From the NCBI GenBank assembly GCA_016861185.1, contig BOKW01000002.1, positions 124,001 to 188,000 on the forward strand: a stretch of 64,000 nucleotides of DNA, in the 5' to 3' direction. The notes under the pieces are model-generated. The model was not told the origin of the DNA. It made no database searches and saw only the letters and a program-made list of their open reading frames with translations. Origin of the DNA: Betaproteobacteria bacterium (GTDB lineage Bacteria; Pseudomonadota; Gammaproteobacteria; Burkholderiales; Burkholderiaceae_F). Positions 53,167 through 61,443 of this stretch are shown here, in pieces. The first letter of the stretch is position 1, and every line of letters starts with the position of its first letter. The position numbers were made by a program, and so were the translations under genes.

Positions 53167-53331
53167 CTACGGCTGTTGCGGCGTCTGGTATTCGGCTTCC
53201 TTCTGGAACGGCACCCAGATGGTTTCGAAACCGACGAACCCCTTTTCGTTCGGGGGCAACTGGCGCGTCGTCACGAAACGCGAATGTCCGTCAGGAATCT
53301 TGGTGACGGGTTTCTGCTCGCTCTCACTCAT
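53167..53331 (-). CDS. Small unrecognised protein (54 aa) in the sat-apr run
   Basis: A 54-residue frame: it starts MSESEQKPVTKIPDGHSRFV and continues GFVGFETIWVPFQKE, ending in a Gln/Pro tail. A clear GAGGTG ribosome site lies 5 bases upstream of the ATG, and the composition is that of a real folded small protein (aromatic core FVGFETIWVPF). It sits between the FKBP gene and the CBS gene on the same strand, with gaps of about 85 and 145 bases. It has no Cys. The family is unknown. Confidence 0.6.
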   Translation of the reverse strand: MSESEQKPVTKIPDGHSRFVTTRQLPPNEKGFVGFETIWVPFQKEAEYQTPQQP

Positions 53332-53415
53332 TGTTCACCTCGTTTCATCGGGAAGTCAGGATGCCATGCACAAGCGCTTGCGTTCGCGTCGTGCTGCGCC
53401 ATTGAGCATCGCTGC

Positions 53416-53925
53416 TCAGACAGGTCTCAGGAGCGACGGGTCGACGGTCGGGCTCACCCCGATTGCTCCGCCGGCCTTCATCTCGTCGCTGGTTGCGTCG
53501 CGCACGGTCAGGATCTCGAGCGTGAAAACGACCTCTCTGCCGCACAGTGGATTGTTGCCATCGACGGTCAGGGTCTCGTCGTCCATGTGCGTCACGAGAA
53601 AGCTGCGCGTCTGACCCGCGTCGTTCTCCATCAGGATGGAAGCGCCGACCTGCCGATACTCCTCGGGGACGTTCTCGATGCGATCCGTAAAGACGAGCGA
53701 CTCGTCTCTTGGACCGAAAATCTGATTGCCATCGATCGCCACTTCGATGATATCGCCGGCCGACTTGCCCTCGAGTTGCATGTGGACCGAAGGGGCCAGG
53801 ATCTCGTTGTGTCCATGGACGTAGCCCAAGGGGAACTCGACCCGGGTCAGAACGTGCCCCGACTTTCGGTCGGTCACCTTGTAGCTCAGCTCGACGAACT
53901 TGCCGGCTCGAATGACTTCGTTCAC
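53416..53925 (-). CDS. SlyD-like FKBP-type peptidyl-prolyl isomerase
   Basis: A 169-residue FKBP/SlyD-like protein. FVELSYKVTDRKSGHVLTRV opens the first FKBP part, FPLGYVHGHNEILAPSVHMQ carries the SlyD-like GxxxxxxGxE-type loop, and GREVVFTLEILTVRDAT ends it, with the insert-in-flap domain in between. No His-rich metal tail is present. It probably assists folding or cofactor insertion of apr/dsr proteins, but this is only context. The start is GTG at 53925, and the next gene upstream ends 20 bases before. Confidence 0.85.
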   Translation of the reverse strand: MNEVIRAGKFVELSYKVTDRKSGHVLTRVEFPLGYVHGHNEILAPSVHMQLEGKSAGDIIEVAIDGNQIFGPRDESLVFTDRIENVPEEYRQVGASILMENDAGQTRSFLVTHMDDETLTVDGNNPLCGREVVFTLEILTVRDATSDEMKAGGAIGVSPTVDPSLLRPV

Positions 53926-53945
53926 GTCAGATCCCGACGAAGTGG

Positions 53946-54296
53946 TCAGAAGATGGAGGCACCGAAGATCCTGAGCTTTCCGTCCTCGTAGCCGAGCACG
54001 AGCCGGCCAAGCCACTCGCCGGGCTTCTTGGTGCTGCGCTGCCGGAACAGGACGGTCACATGCTCGCCGCGGCGGATGATGCCGAGCGGGTCGAACTGGT
54101 CGGAGAGATTCCGCGCCAGCTCGCTGTGCGCGAACTGGTGGCCGGCCGCGACCTGGTCCATCGCGCGCGCCAGGGAACTGGAGAAGTTCCTGGAGAACTC
54201 GCCGTACTTGCCTTCGTTCGAGTACCTGACGAGGTCGCGCCACAGGGGCGTGGCCAGCGCCAGGAGCTCTTCGTCCGTCTTCTCGATGATGTTCAC
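53946..54296 (-). CDS. Conserved hypothetical protein (116 aa) directly after aprA
   Basis: A 116-residue soluble protein. It begins with an acidic helical segment, EKTDEELLALATPLWRDLVR, followed by FAHSELARNLSDQFDPLGI and VTVLFRQRSTKKPGEWLGRL, ending with LRIFGASIF. The second half looks like a small beta sheet. It has no Cys and no signal. It lies 20 bases after the aprA stop and 20 before the FKBP gene, so it is in the apr transcript. I cannot assign a family; it might be an assembly or accessory factor. Confidence 0.7.
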   Translation of the reverse strand: MNIIEKTDEELLALATPLWRDLVRYSNEGKYGEFSRNFSSSLARAMDQVAAGHQFAHSELARNLSDQFDPLGIIRRGEHVTVLFRQRSTKKPGEWLGRLVLGYEDGKLRIFGASIF

Positions 54297-54316
54297 GCGC
54301 GTAGCCGGCGATCCCG

Positions 54317-56185
54317 CTATTTCTCGTCCGCTACCAGGTGATAGCAGGGAGCCTTCTCCATCGTGTACTCGCCGGTCTTCGGGTCGCGGCGCGAGACCGT
54401 CAGCACATGCCAGTTCTGGTCGTCCACCTTCAGGTAGTCACCCCGGTAGTAGTAGCCGGGCCAGCGCGTCTCCTTGCGGAACAGCGTGTGCTGCGTTACG
54501 CATTCGGCGGCGCGATGGCGGTGCTTCAGTTCCCAGGCACGCAGCAGCTCGTGCAGGTCCGACGCGGCCAGCTTCTCGAGGTCTTCCTCCATGATCGCGA
54601 GCTTCTTCAGGCCGATGTTCAGAAGCTTCTCGTTGGTCATGTAGTTGGCCGTCACCCCGCCGCAGTACTCGTCCATCAGCTTCTGCAGGCGGTCCAGTCC
54701 CTGCTTGGGCGTGATGTAGTGCGGGTTGACGTCGCCCGCGACGACCGCATTGCGGTAGGTCCGGTAGTGCTCGAGGGGTTTGTAGACCTCCTGCTTGAGG
54801 CGGTCGATCTGGCTCTGCGAGACGACGATGCCCTCGGCCTTGCCGTCGTCGATGTACTTGCAGGCGGCCTTCGCGGCCAGCCGTCCTTCGGTGAACGAAC
54901 CCGACGAGAAGGCGTGCGGCGTGCCGCCGACCGCGTCGCCGGCACCGAACAGGCCGGCGACCGTCGTCATGCGGTTGTAACCCCAGAAGTACTCGGGGGG
55001 TGACACGTCCTCCGGACCGGAGCACCAGGCGCCGGAACCGGTCGCATGCGAGCCCATCACATAGGGCTCGGACGTGGTCAGTTCGGGGTTCTCGTTCTTC
55101 GGGTCGACGTCGGTGGCGGCCCACAGAACCGCCTGCCCGACGGTCATGCCGAGGAAGTTCTCCCAGCCGACTTCTTCCAGGTGCGGATCCTGGAAGGCGC
55201 GCATCGTCACCATGTGAATCGGACCGCGGCCCGCGTTGATCTCGCTGATCAACGCGTGGTTGCGCAGACAGGTCGGGATGGGCCGGTGCGTGAGGTGCGA
55301 AGCCTCCGGATCCAGGTACTCCTTGCCGACCATCTTCTGCAACTCCGGCCACCACTTGGACTCGTACTCCTGGCCCAGACCGTTCTGGGTATAGGTCTTG
55401 AGGTGCAGGAAGTACGCGCCGACCGGGCCGTAACCGTCCTTGAAGCGGGCCAGCACGATGCGGTTTTCCATCTGCGTCATCTTGGCGCCGGCGTTGATCA
55501 GCAGTCCGTAGGCGGACGCCGACGACCACGGCGCGTACCAGGTGCGTCCCGCGCCTTCGCCCACCGAGCGCGGCTTGAAGATGTTGGACGCGCCGCCCGC
55601 GGCGCAGATCACCGTCTTGGCTTTGAAGACGTGGAAGTTGCCGGTGCGGACGTTGAAGCCGACGGCACCGGCCACCCGGTTTTCGTGGCTTTCGTCCATC
55701 AGCAGGTGGGTGACGCAGATGCGATTGAAGACCTTGTCGGCCGACTTCTTCGCGGCCTCCGCCACGATGGGCTTGTAGGACTCGCCGTGGATCATGATCT
55801 GCCACCGACCTTCGCGCAGATAGCGTCCGGTCTTCGGATTCTTCATGATCGGCAGGCCCCACTCCTCGAACTGATGCACGGTGGAGTCGACGTGACGGGC
55901 CATGTCGAACAGCAGATCCTCGCGCACCATGCCCATCAGGTCGATGCGGGCGTAGCGGACATGGTCCTCCGGCTGGTTCTCGCCCCAGCGCGTGCCCATG
56001 TAGCAGTTGATCGCATACAGGCCCTGGGCGACCGCGCCCGAGCGATCGATATTGGCCTTCTCGGCGATGACGATCTTCTTGTTCTGCCCCCAGAAGCGCG
56101 CCTCCCAGGCCGCACCCGTGCCGCCCAGGCCTGCACCGACGACGAGAATGTCGATGCCGTCTTCGATGATGGTTTCGTAGGCCAT
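54317..56185 (-). CDS. aprA: Adenylylsulfate (APS) reductase, alpha subunit
   Basis: A 622-residue FAD protein that joins sulfite to AMP to form APS in the oxidative direction. The FAD fold is DILVVGAGLGGTGAAWEARF at the N-terminus; SGAVAQGLYAINCYMG and TVICAAGGASNIFKPR are characteristic, as is AGDAVGGTPHAFSSGSFTEG near residue 420. Length agrees with the usual 620-660. The ATG overlaps the aprB stop by one base. Combined with AprM and Sat it gives the APS route from sulfite to sulfate. Confidence 0.97.
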   Translation of the reverse strand: MAYETIIEDGIDILVVGAGLGGTGAAWEARFWGQNKKIVIAEKANIDRSGAVAQGLYAINCYMGTRWGENQPEDHVRYARIDLMGMVREDLLFDMARHVDSTVHQFEEWGLPIMKNPKTGRYLREGRWQIMIHGESYKPIVAEAAKKSADKVFNRICVTHLLMDESHENRVAGAVGFNVRTGNFHVFKAKTVICAAGGASNIFKPRSVGEGAGRTWYAPWSSASAYGLLINAGAKMTQMENRIVLARFKDGYGPVGAYFLHLKTYTQNGLGQEYESKWWPELQKMVGKEYLDPEASHLTHRPIPTCLRNHALISEINAGRGPIHMVTMRAFQDPHLEEVGWENFLGMTVGQAVLWAATDVDPKNENPELTTSEPYVMGSHATGSGAWCSGPEDVSPPEYFWGYNRMTTVAGLFGAGDAVGGTPHAFSSGSFTEGRLAAKAACKYIDDGKAEGIVVSQSQIDRLKQEVYKPLEHYRTYRNAVVAGDVNPHYITPKQGLDRLQKLMDEYCGGVTANYMTNEKLLNIGLKKLAIMEEDLEKLAASDLHELLRAWELKHRHRAAECVTQHTLFRKETRWPGYYYRGDYLKVDDQNWHVLTVSRRDPKTGEYTMEKAPCYHLVADEK

Positions 56186-56664
56186 TAGTAGTAGACGCCT
56201 TTCTTCAGTTTGAGGCCTGCGTCCTGCAGGGTTCGCAAACCGCCGTCATCCAGACGGATGTACTTCGGTTCGTTGTATAGAAGCTGGCTGTCGCGCATCT
56301 CCTTGCCGGGCGGCGGAACGTCGGCGAGCTTGGGGATCGCCTGGCCCCAGGGCTTGGTCGTGATGGGCGACAGGAAGTTCTTCTCCGTGCCGTTGCGGAA
56401 CTTGATCCGCCAGGCGATCGTGCCGCGCCGTTCGTCGCGGTGGACGCGCACGCTGTGGCCCAGCGGGGCGAAGTCGGCGTATCCGCGCACGTCGATCGCA
56501 TGCTGGGGGCAGGCCTTCACGCAGGAGTAGCATTCCCAGCACATGTTCGGCTCGATGTTGTAGGCGCGCCGATAGGTCTTGTCGATGTGCATGATGTCCG
56601 ACGGGCAGATGTCGACGCAGTGTCCGCATCCGTCGCACCTCGTCATGTAGACGAAGGTTGGCAT
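56185..56664 (-). CDS. aprB: APS reductase, beta subunit
   Basis: A 159-residue iron-sulfur subunit with two [4Fe-4S] clusters: CDGCGHCVDICPSD (residues about 10-23) and CWECYSCVKACPQHAIDVRG. The C-terminal tail that wraps AprA is present (TEKNFLSPITTKPWG to LKKGVYY). It carries electrons between the AprA flavin and AprM. The next gene, aprA, overlaps by one base. Confidence 0.97.
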   Translation of the reverse strand: MPTFVYMTRCDGCGHCVDICPSDIMHIDKTYRRAYNIEPNMCWECYSCVKACPQHAIDVRGYADFAPLGHSVRVHRDERRGTIAWRIKFRNGTEKNFLSPITTKPWGQAIPKLADVPPPGKEMRDSQLLYNEPKYIRLDDGGLRTLQDAGLKLKKGVYY

Positions 56665-56714
56665 TCGTCCAGCTCCTTATCTGATCCAGCAGAAGTTGCG
56701 GGCTGCTCTTGTTG

Positions 56715-57527
56715 TCAATAGTGCCGGGGCGCTTCGCGCTTGATGCCGAGCCCCATGTCCATCGGGGCGTCCAGCAACAGTTCCATCGAGTGTCTCTTCT
56801 GTTGCTCGGGATCGTCGCGGGTCTGCGTGGGCAGGTTCTCGGCGGTCCCGTTCGCCTTGGACAGTCGCTTCTCGAAGGCGGCAGCCGGCTTGAAGAACAT
56901 GTGCGCGAACTTCGACCAAGGCACGCCTGCGAACAGCACCGTGGTGGCGAGGATGTACAGCCCGAACAGCACGCCGAAGCCGCCGCCGGCCGCCGCCCAG
57001 ATCAGGCCGAGCGTGGCGCTGGCCAGCAGCGACAGGATGAAAAGATCGGCCCTGACGAGGCGGAACGGTGAGTGGCCCTCGGCCGCGACGTCGACGCGGA
57101 TGAAGAACCAGAACCAGTAGCCGCCGACGCAGATCATCAGGCCGCCGAGCCACCACAGCGTCGCCCAGAGCGGGCTCGCCGACGGATCAAAGACCAGCAC
57201 GACGGTGGCGAGCACGTAGAACACGAAGCCGTACATGCCGAGCAAGTGCGCGATGCGCCGGCGCGGGTTGCAGAACTCACCCGAGGCCAGCACGTCCACC
57301 ACGGCGGTCTGCACGGCGATCGACACGAGCTCACCGCCACCGACCGGCCGCGCCCCCTTCGCCTTCGATCTGCGGAAGTTCTCGAAGAAATACCGGGCGC
57401 TGCCCTTGTGCAGAACGTCGAACAGCGTTCCCGCCACGACCAGTATGAACATGACGACGACATACGCTTGCATGACCGCAGGCGAAAGCGACGCCGACAG
57501 CCCGGCAAACGGATTGGTGGTGAACAT
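56715..57527 (-). CDS. aprM: AprM, membrane anchor of APS reductase
   Basis: A 270-residue membrane protein with about five hydrophobic helices (for example AVMQAYVVVMFILVVAGTLF, VLATVVLVFDPSASPLWATL, FWFFIRVDVAAEG context and LFGLYILATTVLFAGVP). It is the anchor found in beta- and gammaproteobacterial sulfur oxidisers that lack QmoABC. AGGAG lies 7 bases before the ATG. It stands 50 bases after sat and 50 before aprB. The short cytoplasmic tail has no Fe-S motif, so it is unlikely to be HppA/Qmo. Confidence 0.9.
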   Translation of the reverse strand: MFTTNPFAGLSASLSPAVMQAYVVVMFILVVAGTLFDVLHKGSARYFFENFRRSKAKGARPVGGGELVSIAVQTAVVDVLASGEFCNPRRRIAHLLGMYGFVFYVLATVVLVFDPSASPLWATLWWLGGLMICVGGYWFWFFIRVDVAAEGHSPFRLVRADLFILSLLASATLGLIWAAAGGGFGVLFGLYILATTVLFAGVPWSKFAHMFFKPAAAFEKRLSKANGTAENLPTQTRDDPEQQKRHSMELLLDAPMDMGLGIKREAPRHY

Positions 57528-57577
57528 CGTGTATCTCCTCCCCGAACGATCGCAGGTGTGGTTTGTATGCGGCAGGT

Positions 57578-58795
57578 TCAGCGGGCGGAATGCCCGCTCA
57601 GTTTCACCTCGACGCGCTCGTGCGCGGCGAGTCCCTCGTAGTACCGGCGCAGGATCGCGAGCACCTCGGGCCGGCTGAACTCGGCCGGCACGTCGGCGCC
57701 CTCGGACAGCCACTTGCGCAGTTTCGTGCCCGACACCAGCAGCCGGTCCTTGTCCTCGTGCGGGCAGGTGCGCGCCGAGGCCATGCCGCCGCACTGGTAG
57801 CACCAGAAAGTCCAGTCGATCTTCAGCGGCCGTGTCTCCAGCGATCCTTCGGGAATCTCGTCGAAAATGTGGTGCGCGTCGAACGGCCCGTAGTAGCTTC
57901 CGACGCCCGCGTGGTCGCGCCCGACGATCAGGTGCGAGCAGCCGTAGTTCTGGCGGAACAGCGCGTGCAGCAGCGCCTCGCGCGGACCGGCGTAACGCAT
58001 GTCCAGAGGATAGCCCGCCTGGGCCACGGTCTTCTTGACGAAGTAGCGTTCGATCAGCGTCGCGATCGCGGCGGTGCGCACCTCGGCCGGAATGTCGCCC
58101 GGTTTCAGCGCGCCGAGCAGCGAATGCACGAGCACGCCGTCGCACACTTCGATCGCGACCTTGGCGAGGTATTCGTGCGAGCGGTGCATCGGGTTGCGCG
58201 TCTGGAAGGCGGCGATGCGCGTCCAGCCGAGCGACTCGAACAGCGCGCGCGTCTGCGCCGGCGTCATGAACAGCGCGCCGTACTTCTCCGGAAAGCCGCC
58301 GGTGGACAGCACGTGCACGGGGCCGGCGAGGTTCACCTCGCCCTGTTCCATCACCATCTTCACGCCCGGATGCTCGAGGTCCGTCGTGCGGAACACCATC
58401 GCGCATTCGTGCTGCTTGTCGATCGTGTACTTCTCGGTGACCTGCATGGTCGCCAGGATCTCGTCGCTGTCGGGATCGACGAGCGCGACCTCGGCGCCGG
58501 TTCGGATCGAGTCGGCGGTGGCCTTGTCGGTCGACAGCGTGATCGGGATCGGCCAGAAGAGCCCGTTGGCGAGCTTCATGCCGTCGCACACGCGTTCCCA
58601 GTCGCCGTGCGTCATGAAGCCGTCGAGCGGCGTGAAGCCGCCGATGCCCAGCATGATCAGGTCGCCGCGTTCGCGCGAACTGACGCGGATGCGCGGCATC
58701 GTTCGCGCGCGCGCGAGCGCTTCGGCGTGCGCCGCGCCCGTGAGCAGGCGCGGCTTCAGCGGACCGCCACCGTGGGGATTGACCAACGCGGGCAC
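57578..58795 (-). CDS. sat: ATP sulfurylase (dissimilatory sulfate adenylyltransferase)
   Basis: A 405-residue monofunctional ATP sulfurylase with the nucleotide motifs [11 protein letters not shown] (about residue 205) and [12 protein letters not shown] (about 300), plus [13 protein letters not shown] near residue 55 and the Zn-ligand-like [15 protein letters not shown] near 345-360. In sulfur oxidisers it makes ATP and sulfate from APS and pyrophosphate. It is the first gene of the run, with an AAGGAAGGAG site before the ATG. Identification is certain. Confidence 0.97.
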   Translation of the reverse strand: MPALVNPHGGGPLKPRLLTGAAHAEALARARTMPRIRVSSRERGDLIMLGIGGFTPLDGFMTHGDWERVCDGMKLANGLFWPIPITLSTDKATADSIRTGAEVALVDPDSDEILATMQVTEKYTIDKQHECAMVFRTTDLEHPGVKMVMEQGEVNLAGPVHVLSTGGFPEKYGALFMTPAQTRALFESLGWTRIAAFQTRNPMHRSHEYLAKVAIEVCDGVLVHSLLGALKPGDIPAEVRTAAIATLIERYFVKKTVAQAGYPLDMRYAGPREALLHALFRQNYGCSHLIVGRDHAGVGSYYGPFDAHHIFDEIPEGSLETRPLKIDWTFWCYQCGGMASARTCPHEDKDRLLVSGTKLRKWLSEGADVPAEFSRPEVLAILRRYYEGLAAHERVEVKLSGHSAR

Positions 58796-59181
58796 GGCGT
58801 CTCCTTCCTTCGAGTGTGCGCCGGAGCCGTGCCGCTCGTGCGCTGCTATCGCCCGCCTGCCGCGGGCGCCGTTTTCGTGACCCCACGGCGCGCTTCGCGA
58901 CGGGCGAACTCGGCGCGGATGTGGTCGCGCCGGTCATCCAATCCGAATAACCCTGAAGGCGGATTGGACGCTGTTTTCATCGGCGCGCACCATTGCCGCT
59001 TTGGCATGGACGCGGACTCCCCAGTTGGGTGGGTGTCGACCTCCCAGACAGGTAGGCAGTCGAACCCGTGGCGTTAGGGCGGGCTTTGCGCGGTGCCCGC
59101 CATGGCACTATCGCCGGGCAGGTCCCAGGCTGCGACCGACGAGGCGAAGCAGGCGGGAACTTCACTTTCGGATCGATCGGC
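58796..59181. promoter_or_regulatory. Divergent region between sat and the TauE/SafE gene
   Basis: 386 bases without a convincing gene. It contains a 9-bp inverted repeat, TCCAATCCG (58937-58945) and CGGATTGGA (58960-58968), 140-165 bases upstream of sat, and an imperfect ACCT/AGGT repeat near 59039-59054. It should contain the promoters of both operons. Confidence 0.55.
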
Positions 59182-60156
59182 TTGAGACCGCTGCCCTCAC
59201 GAACCACTTTCGCTGGACTGCTGCTGCTCGGATGCGCGTGGCCGGGCGTGGGATCGACGGCGCTGGCCGCCGAAGCGCTGGCGCTGCCGATCGACGCCGC
59301 AGCCGCCGCGACCGCCTGGTGGGTATGGCCGCTCGCGCTGTTCGTCGTCTGCTTCTTCCTCGGCGTAATCGCCGTGCCGGCGGGTGTGGGCGGCGGCGTG
59401 CTGTTCGTCCCGCTGGTCAGCGGCTTCTTTCCGTTTCATCTGGACTACGTGCGCGGCGCCGGCCTGCTGGTCGCGCTGTCGAGTGCGCTCGCCGCGGGGC
59501 CCTCGTTGTTGCGCGCGGGGCTGGCGAACATGCGCGTGGCAATCCCGCTCGCGCTGCTTGCCTCGATCAGCTCGATGCTCGGCGCGCTGCTGGGGCTGGC
59601 GCTGCCGGCTGCGGTCGTGCGGATCGCGCTTGGGGTGGCAATCCTCGGCATCGTCGCCGTGATGCTGATGGCGCGCAAGTCGGAACTGCCTGATGTGCCG
59701 CAGAGCGACCGTCTCGCTCAGCTGCTCGGCATGCACGGCGTGTTCGTCGACGGCGCGACCGGGCAGCAGGTGCAGTGGCGCACGCACCGCACCCCGCAGG
59801 GGCTCGCGCTGTTCTTCTTCATCGGCATCCTCGCCGGCATGTTCGGGCTCGGCGCCGGCTGGGCCAACGTGCCGGCGCTGAATCTCGTGATGGGCGCGCC
59901 GCTGAAGGTCGCCGCGGGCTCGTCGAGCTTCATCCTGTCGCTGGTCGATTCGTCGGCTGCGTGGATCTACCTGAACAACGGCGCCGTGCTGCCGGTGATC
60001 GCGGCGCCATCGGTCGTCGGCATGATGCTCGGCGCGAAAATCGGCGCGCGCCTGCTGTCGGTGCTGAAAGCCGCGTTGATCCGCAAACTGGTCATCGGCA
60101 TGCTGCTGTTCGCCGGCGGCCGCGCGCTGCTGGTCGGCCTGGGTATCGGGGGCTAG
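59182..60156 (+). CDS. TauE/SafE-family permease (sulfite exporter type)
   Basis: A membrane protein of about 324 residues with roughly eight hydrophobic segments. The two repeats begin LGVIAVPAGVGGGVLFVPLV and IGILAGMFGLGAGWANVPAL, the paired glycine-rich TauE motifs. The start is uncertain: TTG at 59182 gives a clean hydrophobic leader (TFAGLLLLGCAWPGVG), while a GTG at 59068 would add 38 residues without family likeness. It may export sulfite formed by Dsr. It is the first gene of a tightly packed operon with DUF1634, USP and the two fusion genes. Confidence 0.83.
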   Translation: MRPLPSRTTFAGLLLLGCAWPGVGSTALAAEALALPIDAAAAATAWWVWPLALFVVCFFLGVIAVPAGVGGGVLFVPLVSGFFPFHLDYVRGAGLLVALSSALAAGPSLLRAGLANMRVAIPLALLASISSMLGALLGLALPAAVVRIALGVAILGIVAVMLMARKSELPDVPQSDRLAQLLGMHGVFVDGATGQQVQWRTHRTPQGLALFFFIGILAGMFGLGAGWANVPALNLVMGAPLKVAAGSSSFILSLVDSSAAWIYLNNGAVLPVIAAPSVVGMMLGAKIGARLLSVLKAALIRKLVIGMLLFAGGRALLVGLGIGG

Positions 60157-60159
60157 GGG

Positions 60160-60591
60160 ATGCCGAAGGATTCGCAGACGGCCGACAAGCCACACATCGC
60201 GCCCGAGCAGATCCGCTACGCGGAGTGGCTGCGCTGGAGCGGCTGGTTCGGCCTGGCGCTGCTGATCGTCGCGTCCTTGCTGTACGTGACGGGTGTGATG
60301 GCGCCGCACGTGCCGGTCGGCGAGCTGCCGCGCGTCTGGCTGATGTCGTCGCGCGAACTCGCCGCCCACGCCGGCGGCCACGGCAACTGGGACTGGGTCG
60401 CGCTGCTGCACAAGGGCGACATGCTCAGCCTGCTGGGCATCGCAGTGCTGTCGGGATGCTCGGCGCTGCCGCTGCTCGCGGTGGTCGGCATCTACCTGCG
60501 GCGAGGCGATCGGCTGTTCGCGCTGCTGTGCGTGCTGCAGGTGGCCGTGCTCGTGCTTGCAGCCTCGGGCCTCGTTTCGGTCGGGCACTGA
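60160..60591 (+). CDS. DUF1634-like small membrane protein
   Basis: A 143-residue membrane protein with three hydrophobic segments: GLALLIVASLLYVTGVMAPH, MLSLLGIAVLSGCSALPLLA and LLCVLQVAVLVLAASGLVSV. The arrangement fits the DUF1634 family, which is often found next to TauE/SafE permeases, as here. It probably forms a small partner subunit of the permease. The ATG follows the permease stop by 3 bases. Confidence 0.75.
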   Translation: MPKDSQTADKPHIAPEQIRYAEWLRWSGWFGLALLIVASLLYVTGVMAPHVPVGELPRVWLMSSRELAAHAGGHGNWDWVALLHKGDMLSLLGIAVLSGCSALPLLAVVGIYLRRGDRLFALLCVLQVAVLVLAASGLVSVGH

Positions 60592-60594
60592 ACG

Positions 60595-61410
60595 ATGAGC
60601 GCGCCGCGTCGCGTGCTGCTGTTCACGCAGTGGACGGAGTTCGACTCGGGTGCGGAGCGCGCCGCCCTTGCGCTCGCGCAGCGCCTCGGCGCACCGCTTG
60701 CCGTCGTGGTCCCGCTGCTCAGCAATCCGGAGTTCGAGGCCGTCGCGCCCGAAGTCGCCGCGCAGAACGAAGCGAAGGCGGCGCAGGCCGCCGCCGACTT
60801 CGCGCGCCGCGCGCAGATCGCGCGGGTGGCGATCGACGTGCGCGTTCGGCGCGGCGACGAGCTGTGGCGCGAGATCGTTGCCGAAGCGCAGGCGCAGCAC
60901 GCCGACCTGCTGGTCACTCGGCGGCGCGGCCATCGAAGCTTTCTCGGCAAGCTGCGCGTCGGCGAAGTCGTGCGGCGCGTGGCCGCGCACGCTCCGTGTC
61001 CGGTGCTGATGGTGCCGCGCGCGGCGACGGCGCCGCAGCGCCATGCGCTCGCGGTGATCGATGCAGCCGAGTGCACCGAGCCGGTTGCGCGCGCCGCGGC
61101 GGCGTTCGCCGCTGCGCTCGGGCTGCGTTTGTCGTTCGTCGTCGCCGGCGCCGTGAGCGCGCAGGCGGCCGCGCTGCTGCAGCGGGCAACGGCGCTCGCG
61201 CAGGCCGCCGGGGTCGCCGCCGACGGCAGCGCGGCGAGCGGTCCGGCCGCGACGGTCGCGCCCGAACGCATCGCCGCGTTGCAGGCCGACCTGCAGGTGG
61301 TGGCCATTCCGGCGCAGCAGGCGGCGCACGGTAAGCTCGGCGATGCGGTCGAAACGCTCGTCGCCGAAGTTCCGTGTTCGACGTTGCTGGTGCGGGCATC
61401 CGCAGCGTGA
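60595..61410 (+). CDS. Universal stress protein, tandem USP domains
   Basis: A 271-residue protein with two USP-type domains. The first has RRVLLFTQWTEFDSGAERAA and ends HADLLVTRRRGHRSFLGKLR, followed by VVRRVAAHAPCPVLMVPRAA, the characteristic nucleotide-loop ending. The second domain ends KLGDAVETLVAEVPCSTLLV with a weaker loop, so only the first seems able to bind ATP. Energy- or stress-related, with an unknown role here. It begins 3 bases after the DUF1634 gene. Confidence 0.85.
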   Translation: MSAPRRVLLFTQWTEFDSGAERAALALAQRLGAPLAVVVPLLSNPEFEAVAPEVAAQNEAKAAQAAADFARRAQIARVAIDVRVRRGDELWREIVAEAQAQHADLLVTRRRGHRSFLGKLRVGEVVRRVAAHAPCPVLMVPRAATAPQRHALAVIDAAECTEPVARAAAAFAAALGLRLSFVVAGAVSAQAAALLQRATALAQAAGVAADGSAASGPAATVAPERIAALQADLQVVAIPAQQAAHGKLGDAVETLVAEVPCSTLLVRASAA

Positions 61411-61443
61411 TGCTGGCATTCGGGTTGCGTCCGGGAGCGTCTG

